Source of the DNA: Siphlonurus alternatus
Taxonomy: Eukaryota > Arthropoda > Insecta > Ephemeroptera > Siphlonuridae
DNA length: 64,000 nucleotides
Direction of reading: 5' to 3'
Assembly: GCA_949825025.1 (NCBI GenBank)
Contig: OX463779.1
Location: 32,000,359 to 32,064,358 of the forward strand
Of this stretch, positions 9,370 through 25,701 are shown piece by piece (the first letter of the stretch is position 1; each line of letters begins with the position of its first letter). The position numbers were made by a program, and so were the translations under genes. The notes beneath the pieces were generated by a model. The model made no database searches. It worked only from the letters and a program-made list of their open reading frames with translations, and had not been told where the DNA came from.

Positions 9370-10822
9370 AATAAAAACGGGATACCTTTTTTGTTTAATT
9401 ACGTCATAATTGCTCACTCAACTGAAAAATATAGGGAGCAGTTTCACAGAACTTCCCCGGAATGTATGATCTCTCATACATGTAAACGGGATACTTTATA
9501 AAATCTGTCCAAAGAGAAAGGTGGCAAGCATCAGCGTCAAAACTTACGGTTTACGAGCTTCCTTGTGCTCAATTCCTCACACGATCTTCAATAACAAGTA
9601 CACTCTGAGTTCATGAATTGATTTTATAATAACATACTTAGTTTTTAGTAGGAAAATATTGTAGATTTTGAAATATATTGAAGCTCTGACACAAAACGTA
9701 ACACAATGTGGCGTCACCATTTTCTTTACCAGCATTTTCCCACAATGCATTGAGGCAACGTCGGGGAGGTAAACCTGATTATCGGTAAAGGTTTCACGCA
9801 AGCATTGCCCGGCTGAATGAATTTGAGGGTTCGCAAGGCGTACTAAATGGCAAGGAGGTTGACCGGATTTAAGGTCCGCATAATCTGAAAATGACGTCAC
9901 AAACTGCTTCGCAGCGTTAAAGGCGGGATGAGAAAAAAATACTTCACCCTCGAATAATTTCTGTGAGCAGATACACGGGATGCAGACTTCAAATATTTTA
10001 AGTTCTTCATTGGAGACCGACCTTCTGTTGATGCCGGCGATCACACGTGGATCTCCCTATGTCTTCAATTTTTCACCGCACTCCGCAACTTTTTTAAAGT
10101 TCCCTTTTGGAGTCCGACCATCTGTTCACACCGGCGATTGCCTTGGCTCCTTCCGGTACATGATTTTTATTTTCAATCCGTCTTCTCTGTGCGATGTACG
10201 ACTGCTTGTCGATACCGGCAATCGCACTGGCATCTCCCGGTGTCAGCATCCTTAATCGCATTACATCAGCCGCTCACACGAAAGGGTGAGCAGGAATAGT
10301 GATATTCAATCTGCACACATTGTCGGGATCTAAGACTTTGAAGAAATTTCGACGAAAATAAATTCAGCGTTTAAAAAATCCCGCCACTTGTGAAATGTTT
10401 GCCGAAGGGTAAAAGAGGGATGTGAGCGTGAGATAACCCTCAAGAATTCTCCCAGAAGGGAAATTCATGCACGAAGCATTGTAGGGATAGAGACTTTGAA
10501 GAAAAATAGAAAAGGTGTCTCGCAGTTATTGACCGGCTGAGAAAATTCGGGGGTTACGCAGGGTATACTACCTGACGATTAGTTTGACAGGATTGTCAAA
10601 AAAACTTTTGTGTTACGTTTCAATGTCCACGTACGGTTATAGTCAGTTGACCTCGACTTTTTCTCAAAGTAAAATAATGCCAGTTCGAACGACTCCAGGC
10701 ACTGCATATGACGTCACAAACTGCTTCGCAGCACTATAGGTGGGATATGAGAAAAAATTAGTTCGCCCTCGAATAAATTCTCTGAGCAGATACACGGGAT
10801 TCGGACTTCAAATATTTTAAGT
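9028..10822. repeat. Left inverted arm of the fold-back structure
   Basis: Reverse complement of about 16622-18250. Paired landmarks are GAACTTCCCCGGAATG against GAGGGGAATGCAATGG, GAGCTTCCTTGTGCTCAATT against AATTGAGCACAAGGAAGCTC, and AACGACTCCAGGCA against TGCCTGGAGTCGTT. A 155-codon minus-strand ORF (9577-10044) and a 91-codon plus ORF (9980-10255) have no recognised motif. A block near 9885-10060 recurs at about 10705-10875 within this same arm. Confidence 0.85.
10010..10250. repeat. Three degenerate ~90-bp subrepeats inside the arm
   Basis: The phrase GACC-CT-CTGTTGATGCCGGCGAT recurs in diverged form as CTGTTCACACCGGCGATTG and CTTGTCGATACCGGCAATCG at intervals near 90 bases. The same triplet is present inverted in the right arm (17190-17440). 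Confidence 0.6.
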
Positions 10823-10875
10823 GCTTCTTTGGAGACCGACTGTCTGTCGATGCGGGCGATCACACGTGGACACAT

Positions 10876-11204
10876 CGCATTTAAAGAAGCACTATTATCT
10901 AGATATTATCTTAAAAATATCTCTAACGTGCTGTATGGGAGATGTATACAGTTCAATAATCGTTGCATTTAGTTAATATATGACATCGGTTTACGTATGC
11001 ATACAAAAGGCAAAAACTTTCGTTGCAGCCTACCCATTGGAAAATTTGACGTCCCACTCACAGTCCCAGAGACGTCATTATTATTCAAGTATACTATTTA
11101 GTACAAGACTTTAACTTAAATTACCAAAATATTGTACAGTATCAATAAAATACGAAAACACCACAAAAAGCTATTATATATATATAAAAAAAAAAAATAT
11201 TTTA
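10876..11204. other. Arm-array junction without right-side partner
   Basis: About 330 bases of AT-rich unique-looking sequence between the left arm and the minisatellite. No equivalent exists on the right, where the array abuts the arm at 16622. Nothing coding is seen. Confidence 0.5.
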
Positions 11205-14200
11205 TACCATGTTTTTTCATATCCGGGCACTAATCTTTTCATAACGTTTATCTTTTTCACTCTCTCATCTAAAAAATATGGCTGGACCCTGAGGAGAGAG
11301 AAGATTTGAGGTCCCGAATATAGACACAAACAACTTAAGTGTTCGCTCTTTTCCATATCCCGACACTAATCTTTTCATTATTTTTTTTTTATTCTCTCTC
11401 ATGTAAAAAATATGGCTGGACCCTGAGGAGAGAGAAGATTTGGGGTCCCGAAAATAGACACAAACAACTTAAGTGTTCGCTCTTTTCCATATCCCGACAC
11501 TAATCTTTTCATTATTTTTTTTTTATGCTCTCTCATGTAATAAATATGGCTGGACCCTGAGGAGAGAGAAGATTTGAGGTCCCGAAAATAGACACAAACA
11601 ACTTAAGTGTTCGCTTTTTTCCGTATCCTGACACTAATCTTTTCATTATTTTTTCTTTATTCTCTCTCATGTAAAAAATATGGCTGGACTCTGAGGAGAG
11701 GGAAGATTTGGGATCCCGAAAATAGACACAAACAACTTATATGTGTTCGCTCTTTTCCATATCCCGACCCTAATCTTTCATAACCTTTATCTTTTTTTTT
11801 ATTCTCTCTCATGTAAAAAATATGGTTGGACCCTGAGGAGAGAGAAGATTTGAGGTCCCGAAAATAGACACAAGTAACTTAAGTGTTCGCTCTTTTCCAT
11901 ATCCCGACACTAATCTTTTCATAACCTTTACCTTTTTTTTTATTCTCTCTCATGTAAAAAATATGGCTGGACGTTGAGGAGAGAGAAGATTTGGGGTCCC
12001 GAAAATAGACACAAACAACTTATATGTGTTCGCTCTTTTTCATATCCCGACACTAATCTTTTCATAACCTTTATCTTTTTTTTTTATTCTCTTTCATGTA
12101 AAAAATTTGGCTGGACCCTGAGGAGAGAGAAGATTTGAGGTCCCGAATATAGACACAAACAACTTAAGTGTTCGCTCTTTTCCATATCCCGACACTATTC
12201 TTTTCATTATTTTTTTTTTATTCTCTCTCATGTAAAAAATATGGCTGGACCCTGAGGAGAGAGAAGATTTGGGGTCCCGAAAATAGACACAAACAACTTA
12301 AGTGTTCGCTCTTTTCCATATCCCGACACTAATCTTTTCATTATTTTTTTTTTATGCTCTCTCATGTAATAAATATGGCTGGACCCTGAGGAGAGAGAAG
12401 ATTTGAGGTCCCGAAAATAGACACAAACAACTTAAGTGTTCGCTCTTTTCCATATCCCGACCCTAATCTTTCATAACCTTTATCTTTTTTTTTATTCTCT
12501 CTCATGTAAAAAATATGGCTGGACCCTGAGGAGAGAGAAGATTTGAGGTCCCGAAAATAGACACAAACAACTTATATGTGTTCGCTCTTTTCCATATCCC
12601 GACACTAATCTTTTCATAACCTTTATCTTTTTTTTTATTCTCTCATGTAAAAAATATGGCTGGACCCTGAGGAGAGAGACGATTTGAGGTCCCGAAAATA
12701 GACACAAATAACTTATATGTGTTCGCTCTTTTCCATATCCCGACCCTAATCTTTCATAACCTTTATCTTTTTTTTTATTCTCTCTCATGTAAAAAATATG
12801 GTTGGACCCTGAGGAGAGAGAAGATTTGAGGTCCCGAAAATAGACACAAGTAACTTAAGTGTTCGCTCTTTTCCATATCCCGACACTAATCTTTTCATAA
12901 CCTTTACCTTTTTTTTTATTCTCTCTCATGTAAAAAATATGGCTGGACGTTGAGGAGAGGGAAGATTTGGGGTCCCGAAAATAGACACAAATAACTTATG
13001 TGTTCGCTCTTTTCCATATCCCGACACTAATCTTTTCATTATCTTTATCTTTTTTTTTATTCTCTCTCATGTAAAAAATATGACTGGTCCCTGGGGAGAG
13101 AGAAGATTTGAGGTCCCGAAAATAGACACAAACAACTTAAGTGTTCGCTCTTTTCCATATCCTGACACTAATCTTTTCATTATTATTTTTTATTCTATCT
13201 CATGTAAAAAATATGGCTGGACGTTGAGGAGAGAGAAGATTTGGGGTCCCGAAAATAGACACAAACAACTTATATGTGTTCGCTCTTTTCCATATCCCGA
13301 CACTAATCTTTTCATAACCTTTATCTTTTTTACTATTCTCTCTCATGTAAAAAATATGGCTGGTCCCTGAGGAGAGAGAAGATTTGAGGTCCCGAAAATA
13401 GACACAAACAACTTATGTGTTCGCTCTTTTCCATATCCCGACACTAATCTTTTCATTATCATTATCTTTTTTTTTATTCTCTCTCATGTAAAAAATATGG
13501 CTGGTCCCTGAGGAGAGAGAAGATTTGAGGTCCCGAAAATAGACACAAACAACTTAAGTGTTCGCTCTTTTCCATATCCTGACACTAATCTTTTCATTAT
13601 TTTTTTTTATTGTATCTCATGTAAAAAATATGGCTGGACGTTGAGGAGAGAGAAGATTTGGGGTCCCGAAAATAGACACAAACAACTTATATGTGTTCGC
13701 TCTTTTCCATATCCCGACACTAATCTTTTCATAACCTTTATCTTTTTTTTTATTCTCTCTCATGTAAAAAATTTGGCTGGACCCTGAGGAGAGAGAAGAT
13801 TTGAGGTCCCGAAAATAGACACAAACAACTTAAGTGTTCGCTCTTTTCCATATCCTGACACTAATCTTTTCATTATTTTTTTTTATTGTATCTCATGTAA
13901 AAAATATGGCTGGACGTTGAGGAGAGAGAAGATTTGGGGTCCCGAAAATAGACACAAACAACTTATATGTGTTCGCTCTTTTCCATATCCCGACACTAAT
14001 CTTTTCATAACCTTTATCTTTTTTTTTATTCTCTCTCATGTAAAAAATTTGGCTGGACCCTGAGGAGAGAGAAGATTTGAGGTCCCGAAAATAGACACAA
14101 ACAACTTAAGTGTTCGCTCTTTTCCGTATCCTGACAATAATCTTTTCATTATTTTTTCTTTATTCTCTCTCATGTAAAAAATATGGCTGGACTCTGAGGA

Positions 14201-16623
14201 GAGGGAAGATTTGGGATCCCGAAAATAGACACAAACAACTTATATGTGTTCGCTCTTTTCCATATCCCGACCCTTATCTTTCATAACCTTTATCTTTTTT
14301 TTTATTCTCTCTCATGTAAAAAATATGGTTGGACCCTGAGGAGAGAGAAGATTTGAGGTCCCGAAAATAGACACAAGTAACTTAAGTGTTCGCTCTTTTC
14401 CATATCCCGACACTAATCTTTTCATAACCTTTATCTTTTTTTTTTATTCTCTCTCATGTAAAAAATATGGCTGGACGTTGAGGAGAGAGAAGATTTGGGG
14501 TCCCGAAAATAGACACAAACAACTTATATGTGTTCGCTCTTTTTCATATCCCGACACTAATCTTTTCATAACCTTTATCTTTTTTTTTTATTCTCTTTCA
14601 TGTAAAAAATTTGGCTGGACCCTGAGGAGAGAGAAGATTTGAGGTCCCGAATATAGACACAAACAACTTAAGTGTTCGCTCTTTTCCATATCCCGACACT
14701 AATCTTTTCATTATTTTTTTTTTATTCTCTCTCATGTAAAAAATATGGCTGGACCCTGAGAAGAGAGAAGATTTGGGGTCCCGAAAATAGACACAAACAA
14801 CTTAAGTGTTCGCTCTTTTCCATATCCCGACACTAATCTTTTCATTATTTTTTTTTTATGCTCTCTCATGTAATAAATATGGCTGGACCCTGAGGAGAGA
14901 GAAGATTTGAGGTCCCGAAAATAGACACAAACAACTTAAGTGTTCGCTCTTTTCCATATCCCGACCCTAATCTTTCATAACCTTTATCTTTTTTTTTATT
15001 CTCTCTCATGTAAAAAATATGGCTGGACCCTGAGGAGAGAGAAGATTTGAGGTCCCGAAAATAGACACAAACAACTTATATGTGTTCGCTCTTTTCCATA
15101 TCCCGACACTAATCTTTTCATAACCTTTATCTTTTTTTTTATTCTCTCATGTAAAAAATATGGCTGGACCCTGAGGAGAGAGACGATTTGAGGTCCCGAA
15201 AATAGACACAAATAACTTATATGTGTTTGCTCTTTTCCATATCCCGACCCTAATCTTTCATAACCTTTATCTTTTTTTTTATTCTCTCTCATGTAAAAAA
15301 TATGGCTGGACGTTGAGGAGAGAGAAGATTTGGGGTCCCGAAAATAGACACAAACAACTTATATGTGTTCGCTCTTTTTCATATCCCGACACTAATCTTT
15401 TCATAACCTTTATCTTTTTTTTTTATTCTCTTTCATGTAAAAAATTTGGCTGGACCCTGAGGAGAGAGAAGATTTGAGGTCCCGAAAATAGACAGAAACA
15501 ACTTTAGTGTTCGCTCTTTTCCATATCCTGACACTAATCTTTTCATTATTTTTTTTTTATTCTCTCTCATGTAAAAAATATGGCTGGACTCTGAGGAGAG
15601 GGAAGATTTGGGGTCCCGAAAATAGACACAAATAACTTATGTGTTCGCTCTTTTCCATATCCCGACACTAATCTTTTCATTATCTTTATCTTTTTTTTTT
15701 ATTCTCTCTCATGTAAAAAATATGACTGGTCCCTGAGGAGAGAGAAGATTTGAGGTCCCGAAAATAGACACAAACAACTTAAGTGTTCGCTCTTTTCCAT
15801 ATCCTGACACTAATCTTTTCATTATTATTTTTTATTCTATCTCATGTAAAAAATATGGCTGGACGTTGAGGAGAGAGAAGATTTGGGGTCCCGAAAATAG
15901 ACACAAACAACTTATATGTGTTCGCTCTTTTCCATATCCCGACACTAATCTTTTCATAACCTTTATCTTTTTTACTATTCTCTCTCATGTAAAAAATATG
16001 GCTGGTCCCTGAGGAGAGAGAAGATTTGAGGTCCCGAAAATAGACACAAACAACTTATGTGTTCGCTCTTTTCCATATCCCGACACTAATCTTTTCATTA
16101 TCATTATCTTTTTTGTTATTCTCTCTCATGTAAAAAATATGGCTGGTCCCTGAGGAGAGAGAAGATTTGAGGTCCCGAAAATAGACACAAACAACTTAAG
16201 TGTTCGCTCTTTTCCATATCCTGACACTAATCTTTTCATTATTTTTTTTTATTGTATCTCATGTAAAAAATATGGCTGGACGTTGAGGAGAGAGAAGATT
16301 TGGGGTCCCGAAAATAGACACAAACAACTTATATGTGTTCGCTCTTTTCCATATCCCGACACTAATCTTTTCATAACCTTTATCTTTTTTTTTATTCTCT
16401 GTCATGTAAAAAATTTGGCTGGACCCTGAGGAGAGAGAAGATTTGAGGTCCCGAAAATAGACACAAACAATTTAAGTGTTCGCTCTTTTCCATATCCTGA
16501 CACTAACCTTTTCATTATATTTTTTTTTTAATTCTCTCTCATGTAAAAAATATGGCTGGACCCTGAGGAGAGGGAAGATTTGGGGTCCCGAAAATAGACA
16601 CAAGCATTTTAAGTGTTCGCTCA
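11205..16623. repeat. Minisatellite array, about 39 copies of a 134-144 bp unit
   Basis: Each unit contains in order TATGGCTGGACCCTGAGGAG, GAAGATTTGAGGTCCCGAAA, ATAGACACAAACAACTTA, GTGTTCGCTCTTTTCCATAT, CCCGACACTAATCTTTTCAT, a T-rich tract, and TTCTCTCTCATGTAAAAAA. Measured spacing of the GCTGGA landmark is 134, 134, 134, 142, 141, 144, 134, 134, 140, 141 and 142 over the first copies. The short units have CATTATTTTTT and the long units have CATAACCTTTATCTTTTTT between the shared blocks. All copies face the same way. Minus-strand ORFs crossing units (for example 12492-12788 and 14996-15292) arise because the unit has few stops on that strand. Confidence 0.97.
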
Positions 16624-18250
16624 CTTAAAATATTTGAAGCCCGCATCCCGTGTATTTACTCTCAGAAATTATTCGAGGGTGAATCATTTTTTTCTCATCC
16701 CGCCTATAGTGCTGCGAAGCAGTTTGTGACGTCATTTGAGGTGCCTGGAGTCGTTCGAGCTGGCATTATTTTACTTTGAGAAAAAATCCAGGTCCACTGA
16801 CTGTAACCGTACGTAGACATTGAAATCGAACATAGAATAGTTCTTTTGACAATCCTGTCAAACTATTCGTCAGATAATATACCCTGCGTAACCCTGAATT
16901 TTCTCAGCCGGGCAACAACTGCGAGAAACCTTTTCTATTTTTCTTTAGAGTCTTTATCCCTACAATGCTTCGTGCATGAATTTCTCTTCTGGGAGAATTC
17001 TTGAGGGTTATCTCACGCTCACATCCCTATTTTACATTTCGGCAAACATTTCACAAGTGGCGGGATTTTTTAAACGCTGAATTTATTTTCGTCGAAATTT
17101 CTTCAAAGTCTTAGATCCCGACAATGTGTGCAGATTGAATATCACTATTCATGCTCACCCTTTCGTGTGAGTGGCTGATGTAATGCGATTAAGGATGCTG
17201 ACACCGGGAGATGCCAGTGCGACTGCCGGTATCGACAAGCAGTCGTACATCGCACAGAGAAGACGGATTGAAAATAAAAATCATGTACCGGAAGGAGCCA
17301 AGACAATTGCCGGTGTGAACAGATGGTCGGACTCCAAAATGGAACTTTAAAAAAGTTGCGGAGGGCAGTGAAAAATTGAAGACATAGGGAGATCCACGTG
17401 TGATCGCCGGCATCAACAGAGGATCGGTCTCCAATGCAGAACTTAAAATATTTGAAGTCTGCATCCCGTGTATCTGCTCACAGAAATTATTCGAGGGTGA
17501 AGTATTTTTTTCTCATCCCGCCTTTAACGCTGCGAATCAGTTTGTGACGTCATTTTCAGAGTATGTGGACCTTAAATTCCGGTCAAGCTCCTTGCCATTT
17601 AGTACGCCTTGCGAACCCTTAAATTCTTTCAGCCGAGCAATGCTTGCGTGAAACCTTTACCGATAATCAGGTTTACCTCCCCGACGTTGCCTCAATGCAT
17701 TGTGGGAATATGCTGGTAAAGAAAATGGTGACACCACATTGTATTACGTTTTGTGTCAGAGCTTCAATATATTTGAAAATCTACAATATTTTCCTACTAA
17801 AAACTAAGTGTGTTATTATAAAATCAATTCATGGACTCACAGTGTACTTGTTATTGAAGATTGTGTGAGGAATTGAGCACAAGGAAGCTCGTAAACCGTG
17901 AGTTTTAAAGCTGTTTGCCACCTTTTTCTTTGGACAGATGTTATAACCTATCCCGTTTATATGTATGTGAGATCATAGTTTCGAGGGGAATGCAATGGAA
18001 GCAAGTACTGTGAAACTGCTCCCTTCGTTTTTTCAGTAGGGTGAGCAATTATGATGTCAATAAACAAAAAAGGGAATCCCGTGTTTATTCTTTTGGAATC
18101 ATCCTGTAAAGAAATCTATGACAAAATAGTTTCTGAAGTGTACAAGTCCTGGCAATAATTATGCGTAATAATTGCTCTACCTTTCAATGTTTTCATTCTA
18201 AGTGGAAAAATTCCCTCCAATATGCTTAATAAATCTTATCTTATGAGGGC
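16622..18250. repeat. Right inverted arm of the fold-back structure
   Basis: Reverse complement of the left arm, starting with CACTTAAAATATTTGAAG directly at the end of the array. ORFs at 17189-17464 (-) and 17400-17868 (+) mirror those of the left arm. The 91-codon pair has the same length but about six amino-acid differences. These are not convincing genes. Confidence 0.85.
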
Positions 18251-18837
18251 TAGCCTGAAATAACAGGAATCTGTAAGGACCCTATATATGCCCATTGCTT
18301 AATTTTGACTAGAAGTAACTATCTCGGACGTCAGTGAGTAGTTATATCTTGACAATATGCTCAGTAATTGAAGAGTTAAGATGTCGGACTTAATAAAAAC
18401 GAAATTTCTTTTAAATCCCGCTTATATGCACGTGAAATGTTATATTGAAGAGGAAACTATCTGTGACGTCATTACTGACAGCTTCATTAAGTCACACAAA
18501 GGTCCCGACAATGATGAGGGTAACGTCAGTGTGACCACGTGACATATCACGTGATATCCCGATAATCCCCATTTTTGGAAGGGTTAAAGTGTCAGTTGTG
18601 ACGTCACTTCCCCCTTCCCGACAACATCAAATCCCGTCAGTATGCTTCCCACAAACAAAACTTTGACCTCCAATATCTCGGAAACTACAGGTACGAAAAT
18701 TACAAATAATTTTGTGGGTTCGTTTGCCCCCCTAATGAAGCAATTAAGCTCAATTAGATTCAATTTGGACATGGTCAATTTTATTGACTGACAATAATAC
18801 TCTCATCCTGCGCCTGGTTATCTACGAAAACGGGTAC

Positions 18838-18838
<1 letters not shown>
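18251..18838. other. Outer right flank of the fold-back structure
   Basis: Contains TCCCGACAA and TCCCGTCAG near 18610-18640 and TGACGTCA at 18464 and 18599. These are words shared with the outer left arm (GTCGGGA near 8737 and 8755), but alignment is weak. No gene is seen; the 64-codon ORF at 18584-18778 (-) has no family signature. Confidence 0.4.

Positions 18839-18910
<72 letters not shown>
18839..18910. repeat. (AG)n microsatellite
   Basis: A 72-base dinucleotide run just outside the right end of the fold-back structure. It is in the same orientation as the GA run at 8605, so it is not part of the inverted arms. Confidence 0.97.
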
Positions 18911-22690
<3,780 letters not shown>

Positions 22691-22878
22691 GGACGCAGGT
22701 CTGCTTGCATTTTGCTTTTGAGAAGATAGCTGATTTAGACCCCAGGGAATTGACTAACATTTATTGCAAACATCTTGGTGTTTACACGCGCATGCTTGGG
22801 ATGGAAGTTCCTTATAAGTATGCAACCCGTCGTCCTGCAATGAAAATAAAGTTGCATAAAATACTGGCGCTCTCGTAA
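22691..22878 (+). CDS. Possible terminal exon or gene remnant, unknown product
   Basis: After a T-rich stretch ending TATATATAG, an open frame of about 62 codons begins (first full codon ACG at about 22692) and runs to TAA at 22876-22878. It is followed by AATAAA near 22923. The segment is visibly richer in GC than the flanks. Its translation reads as ordinary protein (for example FEKIADLDPRELTNIYCK and MEVPYKYATRRPAM). No family is recognised. The ORF can be extended upstream to an ATG at 22576 only through AT-rich low-complexity sequence, so that start is unlikely. It may be a last exon, a pseudogene fragment or chance. Confidence 0.3.
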
Positions 22879-22949
22879 TTTAATTTTGAGAAACTTTCTG
22901 ATGCAACTTTTATAATCAAAATAATAAATACATTTTATTTTCATTAAAA

Positions 22950-25439
22950 TTTAATCACAGAACATGTGTTTCTTATTGAAGAATTATATTTAGAATAAAA
23001 TGAATATACTATTACTATGGAAAAATAAACGTAAATAAGATAACTTCAATAATTGATTTAAAATGTGATTTGTTTTTATATAATATTATGGTTTTGAATA
23101 TAAAGTGTAATTTTTTTTTTTTGCTTCGTTCATATTTCCTTTAGATATTGCAATGAGAAACTTCTATAATGAAAACAGCCTTCTTTGTAAGAAAAAAACA
23201 AACAAACAAAAAGTCAATGCTCTACTAAAGAATAATGTAAAAATATTTTTTATTATTTCAATCTTGAAAGTGTAAAAAATATTTTTATTATCACCACCAA
23301 ATAATCATTTAAATATAAAGTAACATTTTTTAATTAAGCATGAAAAGAAAACAAAATATGTGTGTGATGCAAAAAGCTTTTTTCACTATTTCAAACAATG
23401 TCAAACATATATATAAATTATAAAAGTATCAGGTTTTATGAAAAAAAAAAAAAAAAAAAAAGAATACAATCCTGTAACATATTTAACAATCTTGCATACA
23501 TATATATACAAATATCTAAAAACATCATATATATAGTTTTCATTTTTTAGCATTGTGTTTATTTTTTTAAAAACGTGTATCTTCTATATGCCAACAACAG
23601 GCATCTTTCCAAAAATTATTCATTTTTGCAAGTAACGCTGTTACTAATAATATTGCCGATATTTTTTTGTTTTTATTTCAAGAGTTTCATGTAATATTTA
23701 ATATCTCATACTGGGTCACGTGGTTCAACCACATTGGCTACAAGCCAGCAGGTGTCAGATTCTATTAAGTATGAATTTTACCTTACTCAATACAATAACC
23801 TTTGTTCAAAGTTCAATGTGCTATTTATGTACATACGAGCTGATATTTCTGCCTAGTTTTATTATTTAACCCTGAGGTTAGGCAATATGTTCAGCACCAA
23901 ATAGGCAAGCTTACAATTTAGTACATCAGCACGAGGCATTGACTGCCTATTCTATATTTTGGAGACTTGGAGCTAAGCAAGTTGAATAATTTCAAGGTAA
24001 AATGATATAAAAGTAAATTTTATTTCATCTTGTAATTATTATACTAAATTTACAAATTTATATGTAATATGGGTTGTATTTATATTTTTACTCATCAATT
24101 TTTTATATTTTTCTTAACAATATATAGCCTTAAGGATGAATATCAATTAATCAGGGTTCTCGGAAACTACCTCCTTAGTTTTAATGAACCTTATAATGAA
24201 CTTTGAGATGGCTTTATATTTTTGTAGTAGATTTGTCTCATCAGTTTTGTGAAAATTGAGGTGGAAGTTTAAAAATAGAGCATGCAGTGCGGAAACCGGA
24301 AATGGTCGAGCTGTTATGAGAAAATCTCCCCCTTGAAATTGCCTAAACCATAATAAGCGACAAAGCTTAAGAACATTCTCGATTCTTTTTAAATTAAATT
24401 TATATCATTCGATTCCGTGTGACAGAAATTTTGGATATCACTTTATGACTGAATGTAACAGACATTAATTATTAATTAATAATTAATATTACAAAAGTGA
24501 TCTTTAAAAAAGACTAACTCATTTTATCAAAATAGAACATTTTTTTTTATAATGAATCCAAGTTTATCGTTTTATACAATTCTGGCAAATCCCATACACA
24601 AGCGACCACATGTTAATTTTTATGATAAATGAATAGTTAATTTTAGCAGAACAAGATATTATTATCTTTTGGTACTTTTAAAATAATTAAAATTAATAAT
24701 TAAATTAAAAGATATTTTAAATTAAATACTTAAGTACTAAATTTATGTAAAATTAATAATAAATTATTTGTTGTTGCATTATTAAAACATAAAAATATAT
24801 CATATTTTATTTCTCTCTGGAATGAACTTCGTCACATAATTTTATATTTTAGCAGTATTCTTTACTTTATTGGTGTTACAGCATGAAAAAGTGTTGTGTA
24901 TATTTGTATTATATTACGGTTCGCCCACACGCACACATAAAGTATATAAAAGGAAGCTGCTAAATTGTTAAACTTGGTGAATTTATACTGTGAGATTTTC
25001 GCTGCCCTAAAATATTTCTTACATAATAATATAAGCTGCATTGTAAAATAAAGTTAATAATGGATATCAATCAAGTCATTTTACAACTCTAGAATGCATT
25101 TCGGTTTTGAAAATAAAAAAAGAGGGATGAATAACATGATAAAATACTCTATGAATATAAATTATTTAATCTTTTCGAAGAAGCCATGGTAAAACTTTTT
25201 AACATCACTCAATATTGTCCATATAATTTTATGTATTAAATATATTACTATGTTCATGAATGAATGAATAATAATAATAAACGAAAGAACGAACGAACGA
25301 AAGCACATCGCGAAGTAGAAAAAATCTGAATAATTATTTTGATGCTCAAAACCATGTTAAAAATGCTGATCAGTAGACTCCTAGCTGCTTTGTGTCCACC
25401 ATTTTCACATTTTTTTATATCCTCTTCTAATAATTTCAT
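22950..25439. other. AT-rich span, nothing recognised
   Basis: Includes an A tract near 23440-23461, a GC-richer patch at 23710-23970 and another at 24290-24360, and GAAC-type short tandem words near 25285-25305. No gene or RNA feature is supportable. Confidence 0.45.
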
Positions 25440-25701
25440 GTAATACAACAAACCATTTCGCAATGTTTGTAATAAACCATTGTTTTAATGTCTTACCAAT
25501 GAAATCTTTTTCATTGTTAAACGTGAGCCAATTAGTGTTTGACTTCGCCTACTATAAGAGCGCAGAATGTAATGGCAGTGTTGGCGCTAGTTGTCCACAA
25601 TAATTTCATAGTTAATTTTTATTTCCCATAAGGTAAAACAGACAGACTTTTGTAAACCATGGTTTGGTTTGTTACAAACATTGCGAGTAGAAGACTTTGT
25701 T
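25440..25701. mobile_element. Palindromic MITE-like element, copy 1
   Basis: Left-end text CGCAATGTTTGTAATAAACC is the approximate reverse complement of GGTTTGTTACAAACATTGCG near the right end. Its interior (GAATGTAATGGCAGTGTTGGCGC) matches, inverted, the centre of the element at 27144-27428, which identifies a family. No ORF. Confidence 0.6.

Larger units (their letters stand above)
8735..18640. mobile_element. Giant fold-back structure: inverted arms around a minisatellite
   Basis: Left and right flanks of a tandem array are reverse complements of each other over more than 1.6 kb (clear between about 9028-10822 and 16622-18250). Weaker similarity, with recurring TCGGGA words, extends to about 8735 and 18640. 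The centre is about 39 head-to-tail copies of a 134-144 bp unit, all in one orientation. No transposase, integrase or polymerase ORF is visible; the ORFs found in the arms lie in both copies simply because the arms are copies. GC is higher than in the surroundings. Organisation resembles fold-back DNA transposons, except that here the tandem repeats are in the centre. It could instead be a satellite locus with inverted duplication. The outer ends are not defined by a clear target duplication. Confidence 0.7.

Noticed and set aside
9577..10255. Arm ORFs present in both fold-back arms as a possible conserved gene
   Set aside because: Both arms are copies of the same DNA, so shared open frames are expected; the differences are mostly amino-acid changing and no family motif is seen.
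12492..15477. 84-98 codon ORFs in the tandem array
   Set aside because: They follow unit boundaries, recur with the copies, and unit lengths of 134-144 do not keep frame; no independent coding signal.
11205..16623. CRISPR-like array
   Set aside because: Units are contiguous 134-144 bp repeats without unique spacers, in a eukaryotic context.
23710..23760. Possible tRNA box B (GTGGTTCAACCAC)
   Set aside because: It is a short palindrome with no box A at a suitable distance and no cloverleaf.
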